Origin: Lactimicrobium massiliense
Lineage (GTDB): Bacteria; Bacillota_I; Bacilli_A; Erysipelotrichales; Erysipelotrichaceae
Direction: 5' to 3'
DNA: 64,000 nucleotides
NCBI RefSeq assembly: GCF_900343155.1
Contig: NZ_OUNG01000003.1
Coordinates: 310,001-374,000 of the forward strand
Under the pieces are notes generated by a model, which was not told where the DNA came from, searched no databases, and saw only the letters and a program-made list of their open reading frames with translations. Position 1 is the first letter of the stretch. Each line of letters opens with the position of its first letter. Below are positions 31,963 to 41,213 of this stretch, in pieces. Both the position numbers and the translations under genes were made by a program.

Positions 31963-33106
31963 CTGTTTCTCCTTTCACCCCACGAAGCTCTGTCTGGGGA
32001 ATCATTGTTCTCACTGCTTCACACAGTTCTTCCATCTGCCGGGCATCATAGCCGTGGTACCCTTCCTGAATCAAAGCCCCGCTGTCATGAAACTGCTGCA
32101 GATAATAATGCTTTGCACCACGGATCCATGACGCCGCGGCCAGCAGATCCTCTTTGTCATGCAGCTCCCTGACAACCGTTGTGCGAAACTCATAGTCCAC
32201 ATGTCCTGCCAGCAGATAGGAAACACTTTCCTCGATGCGATCCATCTGGAACACCGCCTTCTGCATGCCGCAGGTCATGGCATACTTTTCTTTGCAATTC
32301 TTCAGATCCATGGCGACATAATCCACCAGTCCCGACTGCACTGCTTCTTTCAGCTTCTCTGGCTCATAGCCATTGGTATCCAGCTTGACCAGGAAGCCCA
32401 TGTTCTTGATCTTCTCCATAAAGGGAAGAAGGTCAGGCTGCACCAATGGTTCCCCGCCCGAGATACATACACCATCCAGAATGCCTTTGCGCCTGCCAAG
32501 GTAAGTAAAAATCTCATCCGGATTCACAAAGGAATAATCCTCCGGCACAAACACAAGATCCCGGTTGTGGCAGAACGGACACTTGAAACTGCAGCCAGCG
32601 GTAAATACCGTTGCGGCAAGCCTGCCCGGATAATCCAGCAGCGTCACTTTCTGCAGACCGCCGATCTTCAGATCATCAAACGAAGGCATCACAATGTTGT
32701 GGCTGTTCTCACATGTCTTCGCCATCATCTTTTCAAAGGCATCCCCATCAATACCGTCAAACACGGAATTGCGGTAAGCAGAGCGGAACTCATAGAGCTT
32801 GTTCATGATCTTCCCGCTCTTTTCAGTTGTGTAAAGGCGCTTGACACGCTTGTCCTTCTCATCTGCCTTACTGACAACATACCCCTGATCCAACAGTTTC
32901 TGCATCGACTTGGTCGTTGTTCCCTTGTCCACCTCAGAAATCCGGGTCACTTCCAGCATCGTGATCCCCTCATTCTCATAGATCACAAACAGAAACATCA
33001 ACTGTCCCCAGCCGATTCCATATGGTTCCAGTGCATGGTCAAAGTATTTCTGCGTATTCCGGTACAGCACTGAAAGATGAATCATGAAGTTGCCCTGGTC
33101 TGCCAT
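31946..33106 (-). CDS. nrdG: MarR-NrdG fusion: winged-helix domain joined to the anaerobic RNR activase
   Basis: 386 residues in one open frame, from MADQGNFMIH after a GGGGAGG site. Residues 1 to about 140 are a MarR domain (LEPYGIGWGQLMFLFVIYEN, VDKGTTTKSMQKLLDQGYV, DEKDKRVKRLYTTEKG-like wing). Residues about 145-386 are a radical-SAM activase: GCSFKCPFCHN gives the CxxxCxxC cluster site (Cys172, 176, 179), and DGVCISGGEP follows. NrdG normally makes the glycyl radical on NrdD, which is the next gene. A palindrome of MarR-operator type lies 20 bases upstream, so the protein may repress its own operon and sense iron, oxygen or its own cluster. Fusion is seen directly; function is inferred. 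Confidence 0.88.
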   Translation of the reverse strand: MADQGNFMIHLSVLYRNTQKYFDHALEPYGIGWGQLMFLFVIYENEGITMLEVTRISEVDKGTTTKSMQKLLDQGYVVSKADEKDKRVKRLYTTEKSGKIMNKLYEFRSAYRNSVFDGIDGDAFEKMMAKTCENSHNIVMPSFDDLKIGGLQKVTLLDYPGRLAATVFTAGCSFKCPFCHNRDLVFVPEDYSFVNPDEIFTYLGRRKGILDGVCISGGEPLVQPDLLPFMEKIKNMGFLVKLDTNGYEPEKLKEAVQSGLVDYVAMDLKNCKEKYAMTCGMQKAVFQMDRIEESVSYLLAGHVDYEFRTTVVRELHDKEDLLAAASWIRGAKHYYLQQFHDSGALIQEGYHGYDARQMEELCEAVRTMIPQTELRGVKGETDVQSR

Positions 33107-33125
33107 CACTGCCTCCCCACCCAAT

Positions 33126-33143
33126 TAGTTGCATTTCCAACTA
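33126..33143. promoter_or_regulatory. MarR-type operator upstream of the nrdG-nrdD operon
   Basis: TAGTTGCATTTCCAACTA is a perfect 6-bp inverted repeat (TAGTTG and CAACTA) around six bases. It lies 20 bases upstream of the MarR-NrdG start codon, in the divergent region shared with the Mrr-like gene. Confidence 0.6.
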
Positions 33144-33232
33144 TTACTATCATGATAATCGAATTCACCAAAAATAGAAGAGAAATGTCTGCCACTTCTT
33201 TCCCAATTCACTCACAAGGTATAATGATTCCC

Positions 33233-33760
33233 ATGAAGCATACCTTTTCCTTCACACTGATCAGAATCTGCGCATCTGCCTGCATTTTCATCCTGCTTCT
33301 GACCGCCATTGCCTCACCCATGCCGATTTCCTTATCCCTGGCAATTGTGGCACTCATCATTGCCATCCTGCTGTTTCTGACAAGAAATCTGCAGATACGG
33401 CCGGGATATGTCGATCATATGAGCGGTGAGAAGTTTGAAAGATACTGCCGGGCATGGTTTCACCACCACGGCTACTTTGCCATCCGCACCACCCAGAAGA
33501 CAAAAGACTACGGTGCGGATCTGATCATGCGGAAAGGCCTGCACAAAATCGTTGTACAGGCCAAACGCTATGACCGCAATATCGGTGTCTATGCCATCCA
33601 GCAGGCCATGGCAGCCAAGGCATACTACAACGCCGATAAAGCCATCGTCATCACCAACCAGTATTTCACATACAGTGCCAGAAAGCTCGCTGAAGTTAAT
33701 GATGTTCAGTTAGTAGACAGAAGTGATCTGTTTCATATTCCAGAATCAAAAAAAGACTGA
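33233..33760 (+). CDS. Membrane-anchored Mrr-like restriction endonuclease
   Basis: 175 residues from MKHTFSFTLIR (an alternative ATG lies at 33224). Two hydrophobic helices (ASACIFILLLTAIASPM and LSLAIVALIIAILLFL) are followed by a type IV Mrr-cat nuclease fold: GEKFERYCRAWF, then TKDYGADLIM and HKIVVQAKRY with the Asp...Gln-x-Lys active site, then GVYAIQQAMAAKAYYNAD. Mrr proteins cut modified or stalled DNA; the membrane form is a recurrent but uncharacterised variant. TATAAT at 33220-33225 lies seven bases before the ATG, which suggests a leaderless mRNA. Confidence 0.82.
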   Translation: MKHTFSFTLIRICASACIFILLLTAIASPMPISLSLAIVALIIAILLFLTRNLQIRPGYVDHMSGEKFERYCRAWFHHHGYFAIRTTQKTKDYGADLIMRKGLHKIVVQAKRYDRNIGVYAIQQAMAAKAYYNADKAIVITNQYFTYSARKLAEVNDVQLVDRSDLFHIPESKKD

Positions 33761-33774
33761 TGCTTACATCAGCC
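33748..33774 (-). terminator. Terminator shared by convergent gene ends
   Basis: On the minus strand GGCTGATG, loop TAAG, CATCAGTC, then seven T. The stem covers the last codons of the Mrr-like gene and the stop of the transporter gene. Confidence 0.85.
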
Positions 33775-35116
33775 CTTTGATCAGAATCACCAGCACAAGG
33801 ATTGGTAATCCAAAGCGGAAATAATACTTCAGGAAAGAAGGAATCCTGACACCTTTGCCGGTATTGGCTTCCTTCTGGTAGTTGTCAAAGCCCCATCCAA
33901 ACCGATATGAGCAGAACAGCACCATCACCAGTGAACCAAGCGGCAGAAACAGGTTGGAGACCAGGAAGTCTTCGATATCCAGCACTCCTTTGCCGGCGAT
34001 GGTGAAGTTTGACCACACATTGAAGCCAAGCACACATGGCAGTGATGCCAGCAGGACAACAATCAGGTTGATGAAAGATGCCTTTTTGCGGGTAATGCCG
34101 AAGTTGTCAGTCAATGTCGCATTGAGGTTTTCAAAGACGGCAATGACCGTTGAGAATGACGCAAAGGACATGAACAGGAAGAACAGGGCACCCCAGAGTC
34201 TGCCAAATGCCATGTTGACAAAGACATTTGGCAAAGTGATGAAGATCAGGGATGGACCGGCATCTGCCTGTACGCCAAAGGCAGAACATGCCGGGAAGAT
34301 GATCAGGCCTGAGACAATGGCCACAAAGGTATCCAGCACACAGATCCAGCCTGCTTCAGATGCCAGGGTGCGGTCTTTGCTCATGTAGGAGCCAAAGATT
34401 TCCATGGCACCAATGCCAAGAGACAGTGTAAAGAATGACTGGTTCATGGCCGCATTGATCACATTGCCAAGGCCTGCTTCCTCAGCCCTTGTCAGTGATG
34501 GCAGAAGGTAGAACTGCAATCCGGCCATGCCGCCTTTTAATGTCAGAGAATGAATGGCAAGGACAACAATCAGACAGAGCAGTGATACCATCATCAACCG
34601 GGAAATTCTTTCCAGGCCATTCTGCAGACCCTGCGCCACAATCAGGAAACCCGCAATGACTGTAATTGCCATCCACAGCGCCATCTCTGCAGAATTGGCA
34701 AGCATGGCACTGAAAACACCCGATACCGCATCCTTGCTCATGCCGGAAGTAAAAGTACCGGTCAGAAACTTGAAGAAGTAGCCAAGCATCCATCCTGAGA
34801 CAGTCGTGTAATACATCATCAGAAGATAGCAGCCGATGGCACAGAACCAGCCATGGATATGAAACTTTGATCCTGGCTTTTCCAGTGTCTTGTAGCCTTT
34901 GACGGCTGACTGGCGGGAAGCACGGCCGATGGCCAGCTCCATAGTCAATACCGGAATGCCCATGATGATCAGAAACAGCAGGTAGAACAGCACAAAGATC
35001 CCGCCGCCGTTCTGTCCTGTTACAAACGGAAATTTCCAGACATTGCCGATGCCAATGGCACAGCCTGCCGAAACAAGCAGAAATCCAAGGCGGGACTGAA
35101 ACTGATCTCTCTTCAC
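33764..35116 (-). CDS. Sodium-dependent neurotransmitter-symporter family (SNF) transporter
   Basis: 450 residues, 11-12 helices, with the family opening RLGFLLVSAGCAIGIGNVWK (Na+ and substrate site) and GQNGGGIFVLFYLLFL. LeuT/TnaT-like proteins import amino acids such as Trp, Leu or Tyr with Na+. The start overlaps the dus stop (ATGA). Last gene of the GH2-hslO-dus-SNF run. Confidence 0.95.
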   Translation of the reverse strand: MKRDQFQSRLGFLLVSAGCAIGIGNVWKFPFVTGQNGGGIFVLFYLLFLIIMGIPVLTMELAIGRASRQSAVKGYKTLEKPGSKFHIHGWFCAIGCYLLMMYYTTVSGWMLGYFFKFLTGTFTSGMSKDAVSGVFSAMLANSAEMALWMAITVIAGFLIVAQGLQNGLERISRLMMVSLLCLIVVLAIHSLTLKGGMAGLQFYLLPSLTRAEEAGLGNVINAAMNQSFFTLSLGIGAMEIFGSYMSKDRTLASEAGWICVLDTFVAIVSGLIIFPACSAFGVQADAGPSLIFITLPNVFVNMAFGRLWGALFFLFMSFASFSTVIAVFENLNATLTDNFGITRKKASFINLIVVLLASLPCVLGFNVWSNFTIAGKGVLDIEDFLVSNLFLPLGSLVMVLFCSYRFGWGFDNYQKEANTGKGVRIPSFLKYYFRFGLPILVLVILIKGLM

Positions 35117-36096
35117 AATTCTTCCCCCTCTTCCAGTTTCTTGCGATAGTCAGATAATATCACTTCAAGATCATGCAGGTTTTCCAACGAAGACATCTTT
35201 GCCTTAAACGATGCCGCATAGGGCATGCCGGTTAAAAACCATGGCGCCATGCCCCGCATCATATGCATGCCATCATGCTCCCCTTCCAGATCACACAGAT
35301 TTTCTGCATATGTCCGGCAAAGAGACAGCCGCTCCTGATAGGATGGCTCTGTATATGGCCGTCCTTCTTCATGCGCAAGCAGCTCCTGCAGGAAATACGG
35401 CCTGCCAAGCAGACCTCGGCCGATCATGACCGCATCACAGCCCGTTTCTCTGCGCATCCTGTCCGCATCTGACACACTCTTGATATCGCCATTGCCAATG
35501 ACCGGAATAGATACTGCTTCTTTCACCATGCGGATCCATTCCAGGTTTACGTTGCCCTGGTACATCTGGCTGCGGGTGCGCCCATGCACCGCCACCGCAT
35601 CTAAGCCCGCTTCTTCCAGCCGTCTGGCAAAAGAAGCACAGTTGATGTGGCTGGCATCATAGCCTGCCCGGATCTTAGCTGTGACAGGTCGATCTGTATT
35701 GTTTTTCACAGCTTTGACAATCGCAGCCGCAAGATCCTCATCCTGCATCAGCCAGGATCCGGCATGCGACTTGAGCACCTTATGCACCGGACAGCCCATA
35801 TTGATGTCGATGATGTCGCAGTCCGTATGATCACTGAGATATCTGGCAGCCTCCCCCATCGTATCCGGATCCGAGCCAAACAGCTGCAGTGATACCGGAT
35901 GTTCATGAGAAGATGTGCGGCACATGTCAAAGGTCTTTGCATTGTGGTAGTGCAGTGCCTTGTCTGAGATCATCTCCGATACAACAAGACCTGCCCCAAA
36001 GTCATGACTCAGCTGCCGATAGACCGGATTGGAAATACCAGCCAGCGGTGCTGCCACAAACGGATTGCTTATTCTAACACTGCCGATGTTCCACAT
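35113..36096 (-). CDS. dus: tRNA-dihydrouridine synthase (DusB-type)
   Basis: 327 residues. A TIM-barrel flavoenzyme with NPFVAAPLAGISNPVYRQL, DINMGCPVHKVLKSHAGSWL (catalytic-Cys motif of Dus), VTAKIRAGYD, VAVHGRTRSQMYQG and VIGNGDIKSVSDA. It reduces uridine to dihydrouridine in tRNA with FMN and NADPH. The start lies 28 bases inside the end of hslO, so the genes are translationally coupled. Confidence 0.95.
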   Translation of the reverse strand: MWNIGSVRISNPFVAAPLAGISNPVYRQLSHDFGAGLVVSEMISDKALHYHNAKTFDMCRTSSHEHPVSLQLFGSDPDTMGEAARYLSDHTDCDIIDINMGCPVHKVLKSHAGSWLMQDEDLAAAIVKAVKNNTDRPVTAKIRAGYDASHINCASFARRLEEAGLDAVAVHGRTRSQMYQGNVNLEWIRMVKEAVSIPVIGNGDIKSVSDADRMRRETGCDAVMIGRGLLGRPYFLQELLAHEEGRPYTEPSYQERLSLCRTYAENLCDLEGEHDGMHMMRGMAPWFLTGMPYAASFKAKMSSLENLHDLEVILSDYRKKLEEGEEL

Positions 36097-36968
36097 ACTT
36101 TCTCATCCACAATCTTCTGCAGCTCCTCTGGTGAATATTCATATTTTTTCCCACAGTACTGACATACAATCTCCGCCGGCTTGTTCTCTGCCACAAGTTC
36201 CTTGAGATCCTTCACTGGCAAAGTGGCAAGAGCCTCACGGTAATGATCCCGCGAGCAGCCGCAGTAATACTGAATCGGCAGATGTTCCAGGATCTTCGCA
36301 TCCGGGAACACAGAGAGAATCATCTGTTCCACGCTCATGTCACTGTCTGCCATCTCCGTCATCGGCTTCATCGTTTTCGCGGCATGTTCACAATATTCAA
36401 TCGCATCCTCCGTGGCTTCCGGCATCAGCTGATAGATCATCCCGCCGCCTGCCTTCACTGTATTATCCGGAGAAACAAGCACGCCGACTGCCACAACACT
36501 TCTGACCTGTTCACTTAAAGCAAAATAGTACGCATAGTCATCGCCAATCTCACCAGTCTGCAGATTCACCACACCGGAAAACGGCTCTTTCAGGCCAAGA
36601 TCCTTGATGACAGTCAATGTGCCATTGGTACCAACGGCCTTGCCGACATCCAGGTGGCCGTCTTTTCTGACCATGTACAGATTTGGATCACTGATAAAGC
36701 CGCGCACATGGCCGGCACCGTCACCCTGTGCCAATACCGTACCAGCCGGACCATGGCCATTGAACACACTGGTGATCTTTGCCTCAGGATCCTTCAGATC
36801 ACTGGCCATCAGCCCAGTGACAGTCAACACACGCCCCAGGGCAGCCGCACTTGTCGGCATGCAATGGTGCGTGACGCGTGCTTCCTCACACATCGCGGTT
36901 GTTCTGGCCGCATGAATGCGCACCTGCCCATCCAGGGCCTCTGCAATAACAATTTCATCCTGCATCAT
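36069..36968 (-). CDS. hslO: Redox-regulated chaperone Hsp33
   Basis: 299 residues. The C-terminal zinc switch is present as CGCSRD and CQYCGKKY (four cysteines). The N-terminal EALDGQVRIHAARTT and VKDLGLKEPFSGVVNLQTGE match the family. Zn-bound and idle when reduced, it unfolds and holds client proteins under oxidative stress. Start: the first of two ATGs, after GCAGAGGAAA; it overlaps the GH2 stop (ATGA). Confidence 0.96.
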   Translation of the reverse strand: MMQDEIVIAEALDGQVRIHAARTTAMCEEARVTHHCMPTSAAALGRVLTVTGLMASDLKDPEAKITSVFNGHGPAGTVLAQGDGAGHVRGFISDPNLYMVRKDGHLDVGKAVGTNGTLTVIKDLGLKEPFSGVVNLQTGEIGDDYAYYFALSEQVRSVVAVGVLVSPDNTVKAGGGMIYQLMPEATEDAIEYCEHAAKTMKPMTEMADSDMSVEQMILSVFPDAKILEHLPIQYYCGCSRDHYREALATLPVKDLKELVAENKPAEIVCQYCGKKYEYSPEELQKIVDEKVCGTSAVLE

Positions 36969-38701
36969 ATTAATTTCCTCTGCATTCTTTCATTCATCTT
37001 CTTCATTTTCTTCATGTCAATCTTGACCACCCTGCGGTCAGCTGTCAGAAGACCATTGCATTCGGTCTCCACATCACTCAGCTGGGTATAGATACATCCC
37101 GCAAGTCCATGATCAATGTTGGCAAGAATGTCATGTTCATACAGTGCATTGACGGCAAGATCCAGATCCCGCTTATCACGGAACTTCCTGTAGCCAAACA
37201 GCTTGTCGGCATTGCTGTGTCCATATTCCAGATACGCATAGCCGCCAAACTCAGATAACAGCAGAATCCTCTGGTCCAGACGGGGTACATGGAAGGCATG
37301 AAAGTACACATGGCGGCTGTTAAAGTCACCGCATCCCTGATCATGCCAGCCCGAAGCACTGTCAATCAGTCTGGTTGTATCATAGTCAGCAATATGGTCT
37401 GTGACCTGCGAGCTGTCAAACTGGCCCCAGCCTTCATTGAACGGCACCCAGGCAAAGATGGAAACACAGTTATAGAGTGTATCCAGCATTTCATCCAGTT
37501 CATGCATGTACATCTGCCGGCTGTCTTCACTTTCTCTGCCAAAGCGGCGGTAATTGCCATCGTTCATTGTGCGGATGCCAATCATCGGCAGCGCCTGGTG
37601 TGTCCAGAACGAGAATGTATTTCCGCCATTAGGCATATCCTGCATGACCAGGATGCCCATCGTATCACAAAGATAATACCAGCGTCTGTTTTCCTGCTTG
37701 ACATGTTTCCGCAGCATATTGAAGCCCATTGCCTTCACTGCAGACAGTTCGCACCTCATTGCCTCTTCACTTGGATACGTATACATGCCATCACAGGAAT
37801 AGCCCTGATCCAGCAGGCCGCTCAAAAACAATGGCTGATGATTCAAAGCAAAGCGTATATGGCCGGAGCCATCGTGGCAGCTTGTAAAGGAGCGCATGCC
37901 AAAATAGCTCTGCACGTCATCATCCTCGGTCAGGATCTCCACATCATACAAAAATGGATCATTCACAGACCATGCATGGAAGTCATCCATCGGCACAACG
38001 TAATGGCCGTCTTCTGTCAGTCCTTCATGATGAAAGGAGCCATCCCGGGCGCTGACAATAATGCGGGCCTGATGAAATGGACCGGCCAGTTCCAGGAATA
38101 CCTGATGATGGTCAAAGTCCGGTGTGATCTTGAGATCTTCAACGGCATGCACAGGCAGCTGTTCCAGCCAGACCGTTCCCCAGATGCCAGCCGTCGGTGT
38201 ATACCAGATGCCCCTGGGATTGATGCGCTGCTTGCCAAAGGCACAGACACCCTGGTCCGATGCGTCCTTGACCCTGACCATTAATGTATTCTGATATTTG
38301 ATCAGGTGGGTGATATCGATGGAAAATGGCGCATAGCCGCCAAAGTGGCGGCCTGCTTCGACACCATTGACATAGACAATGCATGTCTGGTCCACGGCTT
38401 CAAAGTTGAGCATCACTCTGCCTTCATCCGGTTTCCAGGCAAAATAACGCCGGTACCACAGTGTTTCACCAGGAGAAAGATTCTCATTTGCCTGACTCAG
38501 GGCACTGCCTAAAGCAAACGGCACACAGATCGGCTTCCAGCCATCCGGAACGGTATCCTGATTTCCTTTCACAATCTGATATTCCCACATGCCATTGAGA
38601 TTCAGCCACTGTTTGCGGCGAAACTGCGGGCGAGGATATTCCGGCAGCGGATGATTCACATCCAGTGCTTCTCCCCATTTACTCAATACCGTCATCCCCA
38701 T
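36965..38701 (-). CDS. Glycoside hydrolase family 2 enzyme
   Basis: 578 residues. Order: jelly-roll sugar-binding domain (FRRKQWLNLNGMWEYQI, RRYFAWKP...MLNFEAVDQTCIVYVNG), immunoglobulin-like domain, then a TIM barrel with LRKHVKQENRRWYYLCDTMG, acid/base Glu in FAWVPFNEGWGQFD and probable nucleophile Glu in LLSEFGGYAY. It resembles the GH2 group annotated as beta-galactosidase or beta-glucuronidase-like, without a signal peptide. The start at 38699-38701 overlaps the preceding stop as TGATG; an ATG two codons on is also possible. Confidence 0.88.
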   Translation of the reverse strand: MGMTVLSKWGEALDVNHPLPEYPRPQFRRKQWLNLNGMWEYQIVKGNQDTVPDGWKPICVPFALGSALSQANENLSPGETLWYRRYFAWKPDEGRVMLNFEAVDQTCIVYVNGVEAGRHFGGYAPFSIDITHLIKYQNTLMVRVKDASDQGVCAFGKQRINPRGIWYTPTAGIWGTVWLEQLPVHAVEDLKITPDFDHHQVFLELAGPFHQARIIVSARDGSFHHEGLTEDGHYVVPMDDFHAWSVNDPFLYDVEILTEDDDVQSYFGMRSFTSCHDGSGHIRFALNHQPLFLSGLLDQGYSCDGMYTYPSEEAMRCELSAVKAMGFNMLRKHVKQENRRWYYLCDTMGILVMQDMPNGGNTFSFWTHQALPMIGIRTMNDGNYRRFGRESEDSRQMYMHELDEMLDTLYNCVSIFAWVPFNEGWGQFDSSQVTDHIADYDTTRLIDSASGWHDQGCGDFNSRHVYFHAFHVPRLDQRILLLSEFGGYAYLEYGHSNADKLFGYRKFRDKRDLDLAVNALYEHDILANIDHGLAGCIYTQLSDVETECNGLLTADRRVVKIDMKKMKKMNERMQRKLI

Positions 38702-39075
38702 CACTTCCTTTTGTTCACAAGCAGAATGCGCAGGGCAGCACAGCCATGCACGATCAAAGCATACAGCACAATCTTTGTCTGCATATTGCTTGCGGCAACA
38801 GAGCGTGTCACGGCAAAGCTGTAACCAACACAGATCGCAAATGAAACCGCGCACATCACGATCTCAGCAAGCCACGGAATCATCCCTTTTTTATCAATCG
38901 CATCCAGCACCCCCGGCAGCATCATCCCGATGACAACCGTCAGAAAGAACAGCATTGTCCAGAATGCATACTCAGAACGGATCATGCCAAAAAGCACCAC
39001 CACAGCCATGCCCATGCCAGTGCCGATGCCTAACAGAACACTGAAAATCTTCGCTTTTTTTGTTTGATTATCCAT
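38701..39075 (-). CDS. Four-helix small membrane protein, family unknown
   Basis: 124 residues from MDNQTKKAKIFSV with four predicted helices (VLLGIGTGMGMAVVVLFGM, FWTMLFFLTVVIGMMLPGV, LAEIVMCAVSFAICVGYSF, IVLYALIVHGCAALRILLV). I do not recognise the family. First gene of the GH2-hslO-dus-SNF cluster. Its promoter (TGCTATAAT) ends seven bases before the ATG. Confidence 0.65.
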   Translation of the reverse strand: MDNQTKKAKIFSVLLGIGTGMGMAVVVLFGMIRSEYAFWTMLFFLTVVIGMMLPGVLDAIDKKGMIPWLAEIVMCAVSFAICVGYSFAVTRSVAASNMQTKIVLYALIVHGCAALRILLVNKRK

Positions 39076-39082
39076 GCCACCC

Positions 39083-39091
39083 ATTATAGCA
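39083..39091 (-). promoter_or_regulatory. Extended -10 promoter, leaderless start
   Basis: On the minus strand TGCTATAAT, then GGGTGGC, then ATG at 39073-39075. Transcription would start at about the ATG. Confidence 0.55.
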
Positions 39092-39285
39092 AATCATGAC
39101 AAAAGGACAGAAGGACCAGCACATAATGCGGAAAGATTCCCTCTTTCTGTCCGTTTTTGCATCAGTATTCTGACATTGCTGTTATGCATTCAATTGCTTT
39201 TTTCTCATATAAGCTTATCCCTCCTGTCACACAGACATGCGGTGACAGCCTCCCTGCGGCAGCACAACTGCGGCCGACCAGAAAA

Positions 39286-39316
39286 AATCCGAAGGACAGG
39301 ATCATCCTTCGGATTC
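39286..39316 (-). terminator. Terminator of the tilS-hpt-ftsH operon
   Basis: On the minus strand ATCCGAAGGA pairs with TCCTTCGGAT and is followed by a T-run. It lies 15 bases past the ftsH stop. The 195 bases to its left, up to the small membrane protein, show no gene. Confidence 0.88.
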
Positions 39317-39330
39317 ATGCATTACATCAA

Positions 39331-41211
39331 TTACGCTGCTGTTTCAGCCGGCTGATCAGCAGGTTTGTCTGCAGGTGTATCCTCAATCGGCTCACCCTTG
39401 ACAACCTTCTGGATCTGCTCAGCAGTCAGCGTCTCATACTCCATCAGGGCATTGGCAATGCGGATCAGCTCTTCCTTGTGATCAGAGATGACTTCTTTGG
39501 CCTTGTCATGGCATTCATTGACGATCTTGCGTACTTCCTCATCAATCTCAAATGCCACCTGGCCGGACACATTGTTCGGAGAGTTGTAATCACGGCCCAG
39601 GAACACATTCTCAGAACCGGAATTGTACTTGATCGGGCCAAGATCACTCATACCATACAGTGTGACCATATCCTTGGCAATGTTGGTTGCCCGCTCGATA
39701 TCGTTGGAAGCACCGGTGGTGACATCATCGAAGAACAGCTCTTCGGCAACACGGCCGCCCATATAGGACGTGATCGTTGCCAGAAGATCATTCTTTGTAT
39801 TCATCATCTTTTCTTCCTTTGGTGTCATCAGGTTGTACCCGCCTGCCTGACCACGCGGAATGATGGTGACTTTCTGAACGACCTGCGCATCGTCTAGGTA
39901 CAGACCAACAATGGCATGGCCGGATTCATGATAGGCAACCAGCTTCTTGGTTTTCTCATCATAGGTGCGGGATACCTTGGCAGGTCCCATCATGACACGG
40001 TCAATGGCCTCATCAATCTGCTTCATGCCGATTTCATTGAGATTTTCACGCACAGCCAGAATCGCAGATTCATTCAGCACGTTCTCCAGATCAGCACCCG
40101 AGAAACCCGGTGTACGCTTGGCCAGTGCATCCAGATCGATGTCATTGGCAAAGTGCTTGTTTCTGGCATGAACCTTGAGAATGGCAGTTCTGCCCTTGCG
40201 GTCCGGCAGAGAGACCGTAATCTGACGGTCGAAACGGCCGGCTCTCAACAATGCCGGGTCCAGTACATCCGGACGGTTTGTGGCAGCGATGACCACAACA
40301 CCGGTATTGTCTTCCATACCATCCATCTCAACCAGCAGCTGGTTCAGTGTCTGTTCACGCTCATCGTGGCCGCCGCCAAAACCAGCGCCGCGCTGTCTGC
40401 CAACGGCATCAATCTCATCGATGAAGATAATGCACGGTGCCGTTTCCTTGGCCTTCTTAAACATATCACGCACACGGCTGGCACCAACACCAACAAACAT
40501 CTCGACAAAGTCAGAACCAGAGATGGAATAGAACGGTACATTTGCCTCACCGGCAACGGCCTTGGCAAGCAGTGTCTTACCAGTACCAGGATGGCCGGAG
40601 AGCAGGATGCCCTTTGGAATTCTGGCACCCATCCGCTCAAACTTCTTTGGATATTTCAGATAGTCGATAATCTCGGCCATCTCTGCTTTTTCTTCGTCAC
40701 AGCCAGCCACATCTGAGAAGCGCACTTTAACTTTGCCTTCCAGACGGGCACGGGACTTGGAAAAATCAAAGGCCTGCTTGTTGGCAGATCCTGCTCCGGC
40801 CATGCGGTTGACCATCCAGATGGTCACGCCAAACATCAGCACAACCGGCAGGAAGGACAGCAGCGTATCCAGGAAAGCATTGGACGCATCCGCATCCACA
40901 ACCGAAACCCTGGCACCGCTGAGATCTGTCATGACCTTGGCAATCTCATCCGAAGTGCTCGGCACTTTGGAACTGAAAGTCACCTTCTGGCCATTGTTCT
41001 CATAAACACCCTTGATCGTTGTCACATTAGAGCCTACAGACAGAGATGCCTGGGTCACATCCTGGTTTACCAGCACATCCTGCAGGGTATTGTAATCCAG
41101 CTCCTGTGAGGAACTGCCGGGGTTCATCGAGAACAATGAAATGACCGCGGCGATCAGAATGACATACGGCAGAAACCGCAGCCACTTGTTTGCATCATTT
41201 TTCTGTTGCAT
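39331..41211 (-). CDS. ftsH: ATP-dependent zinc metalloprotease FtsH
   Basis: 626 residues. Two N-terminal membrane helices flank an external domain. The AAA module has Walker [15 protein letters not shown], Walker [13 protein letters not shown] and the SRH ([20 protein letters not shown]). The protease site is HESGHAIVG. The C-terminal tail is Pro/Ala/Asp-rich ([14 protein letters not shown]). It degrades membrane proteins and regulators. It follows hpt by two bases in the conserved tilS-hpt-ftsH order. Confidence 0.98.
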   Translation of the reverse strand: MQQKNDANKWLRFLPYVILIAAVISLFSMNPGSSSQELDYNTLQDVLVNQDVTQASLSVGSNVTTIKGVYENNGQKVTFSSKVPSTSDEIAKVMTDLSGARVSVVDADASNAFLDTLLSFLPVVLMFGVTIWMVNRMAGAGSANKQAFDFSKSRARLEGKVKVRFSDVAGCDEEKAEMAEIIDYLKYPKKFERMGARIPKGILLSGHPGTGKTLLAKAVAGEANVPFYSISGSDFVEMFVGVGASRVRDMFKKAKETAPCIIFIDEIDAVGRQRGAGFGGGHDEREQTLNQLLVEMDGMEDNTGVVVIAATNRPDVLDPALLRAGRFDRQITVSLPDRKGRTAILKVHARNKHFANDIDLDALAKRTPGFSGADLENVLNESAILAVRENLNEIGMKQIDEAIDRVMMGPAKVSRTYDEKTKKLVAYHESGHAIVGLYLDDAQVVQKVTIIPRGQAGGYNLMTPKEEKMMNTKNDLLATITSYMGGRVAEELFFDDVTTGASNDIERATNIAKDMVTLYGMSDLGPIKYNSGSENVFLGRDYNSPNNVSGQVAFEIDEEVRKIVNECHDKAKEVISDHKEELIRIANALMEYETLTAEQIQKVVKGEPIEDTPADKPADQPAETAA

Positions 41212-41213
41212 TC

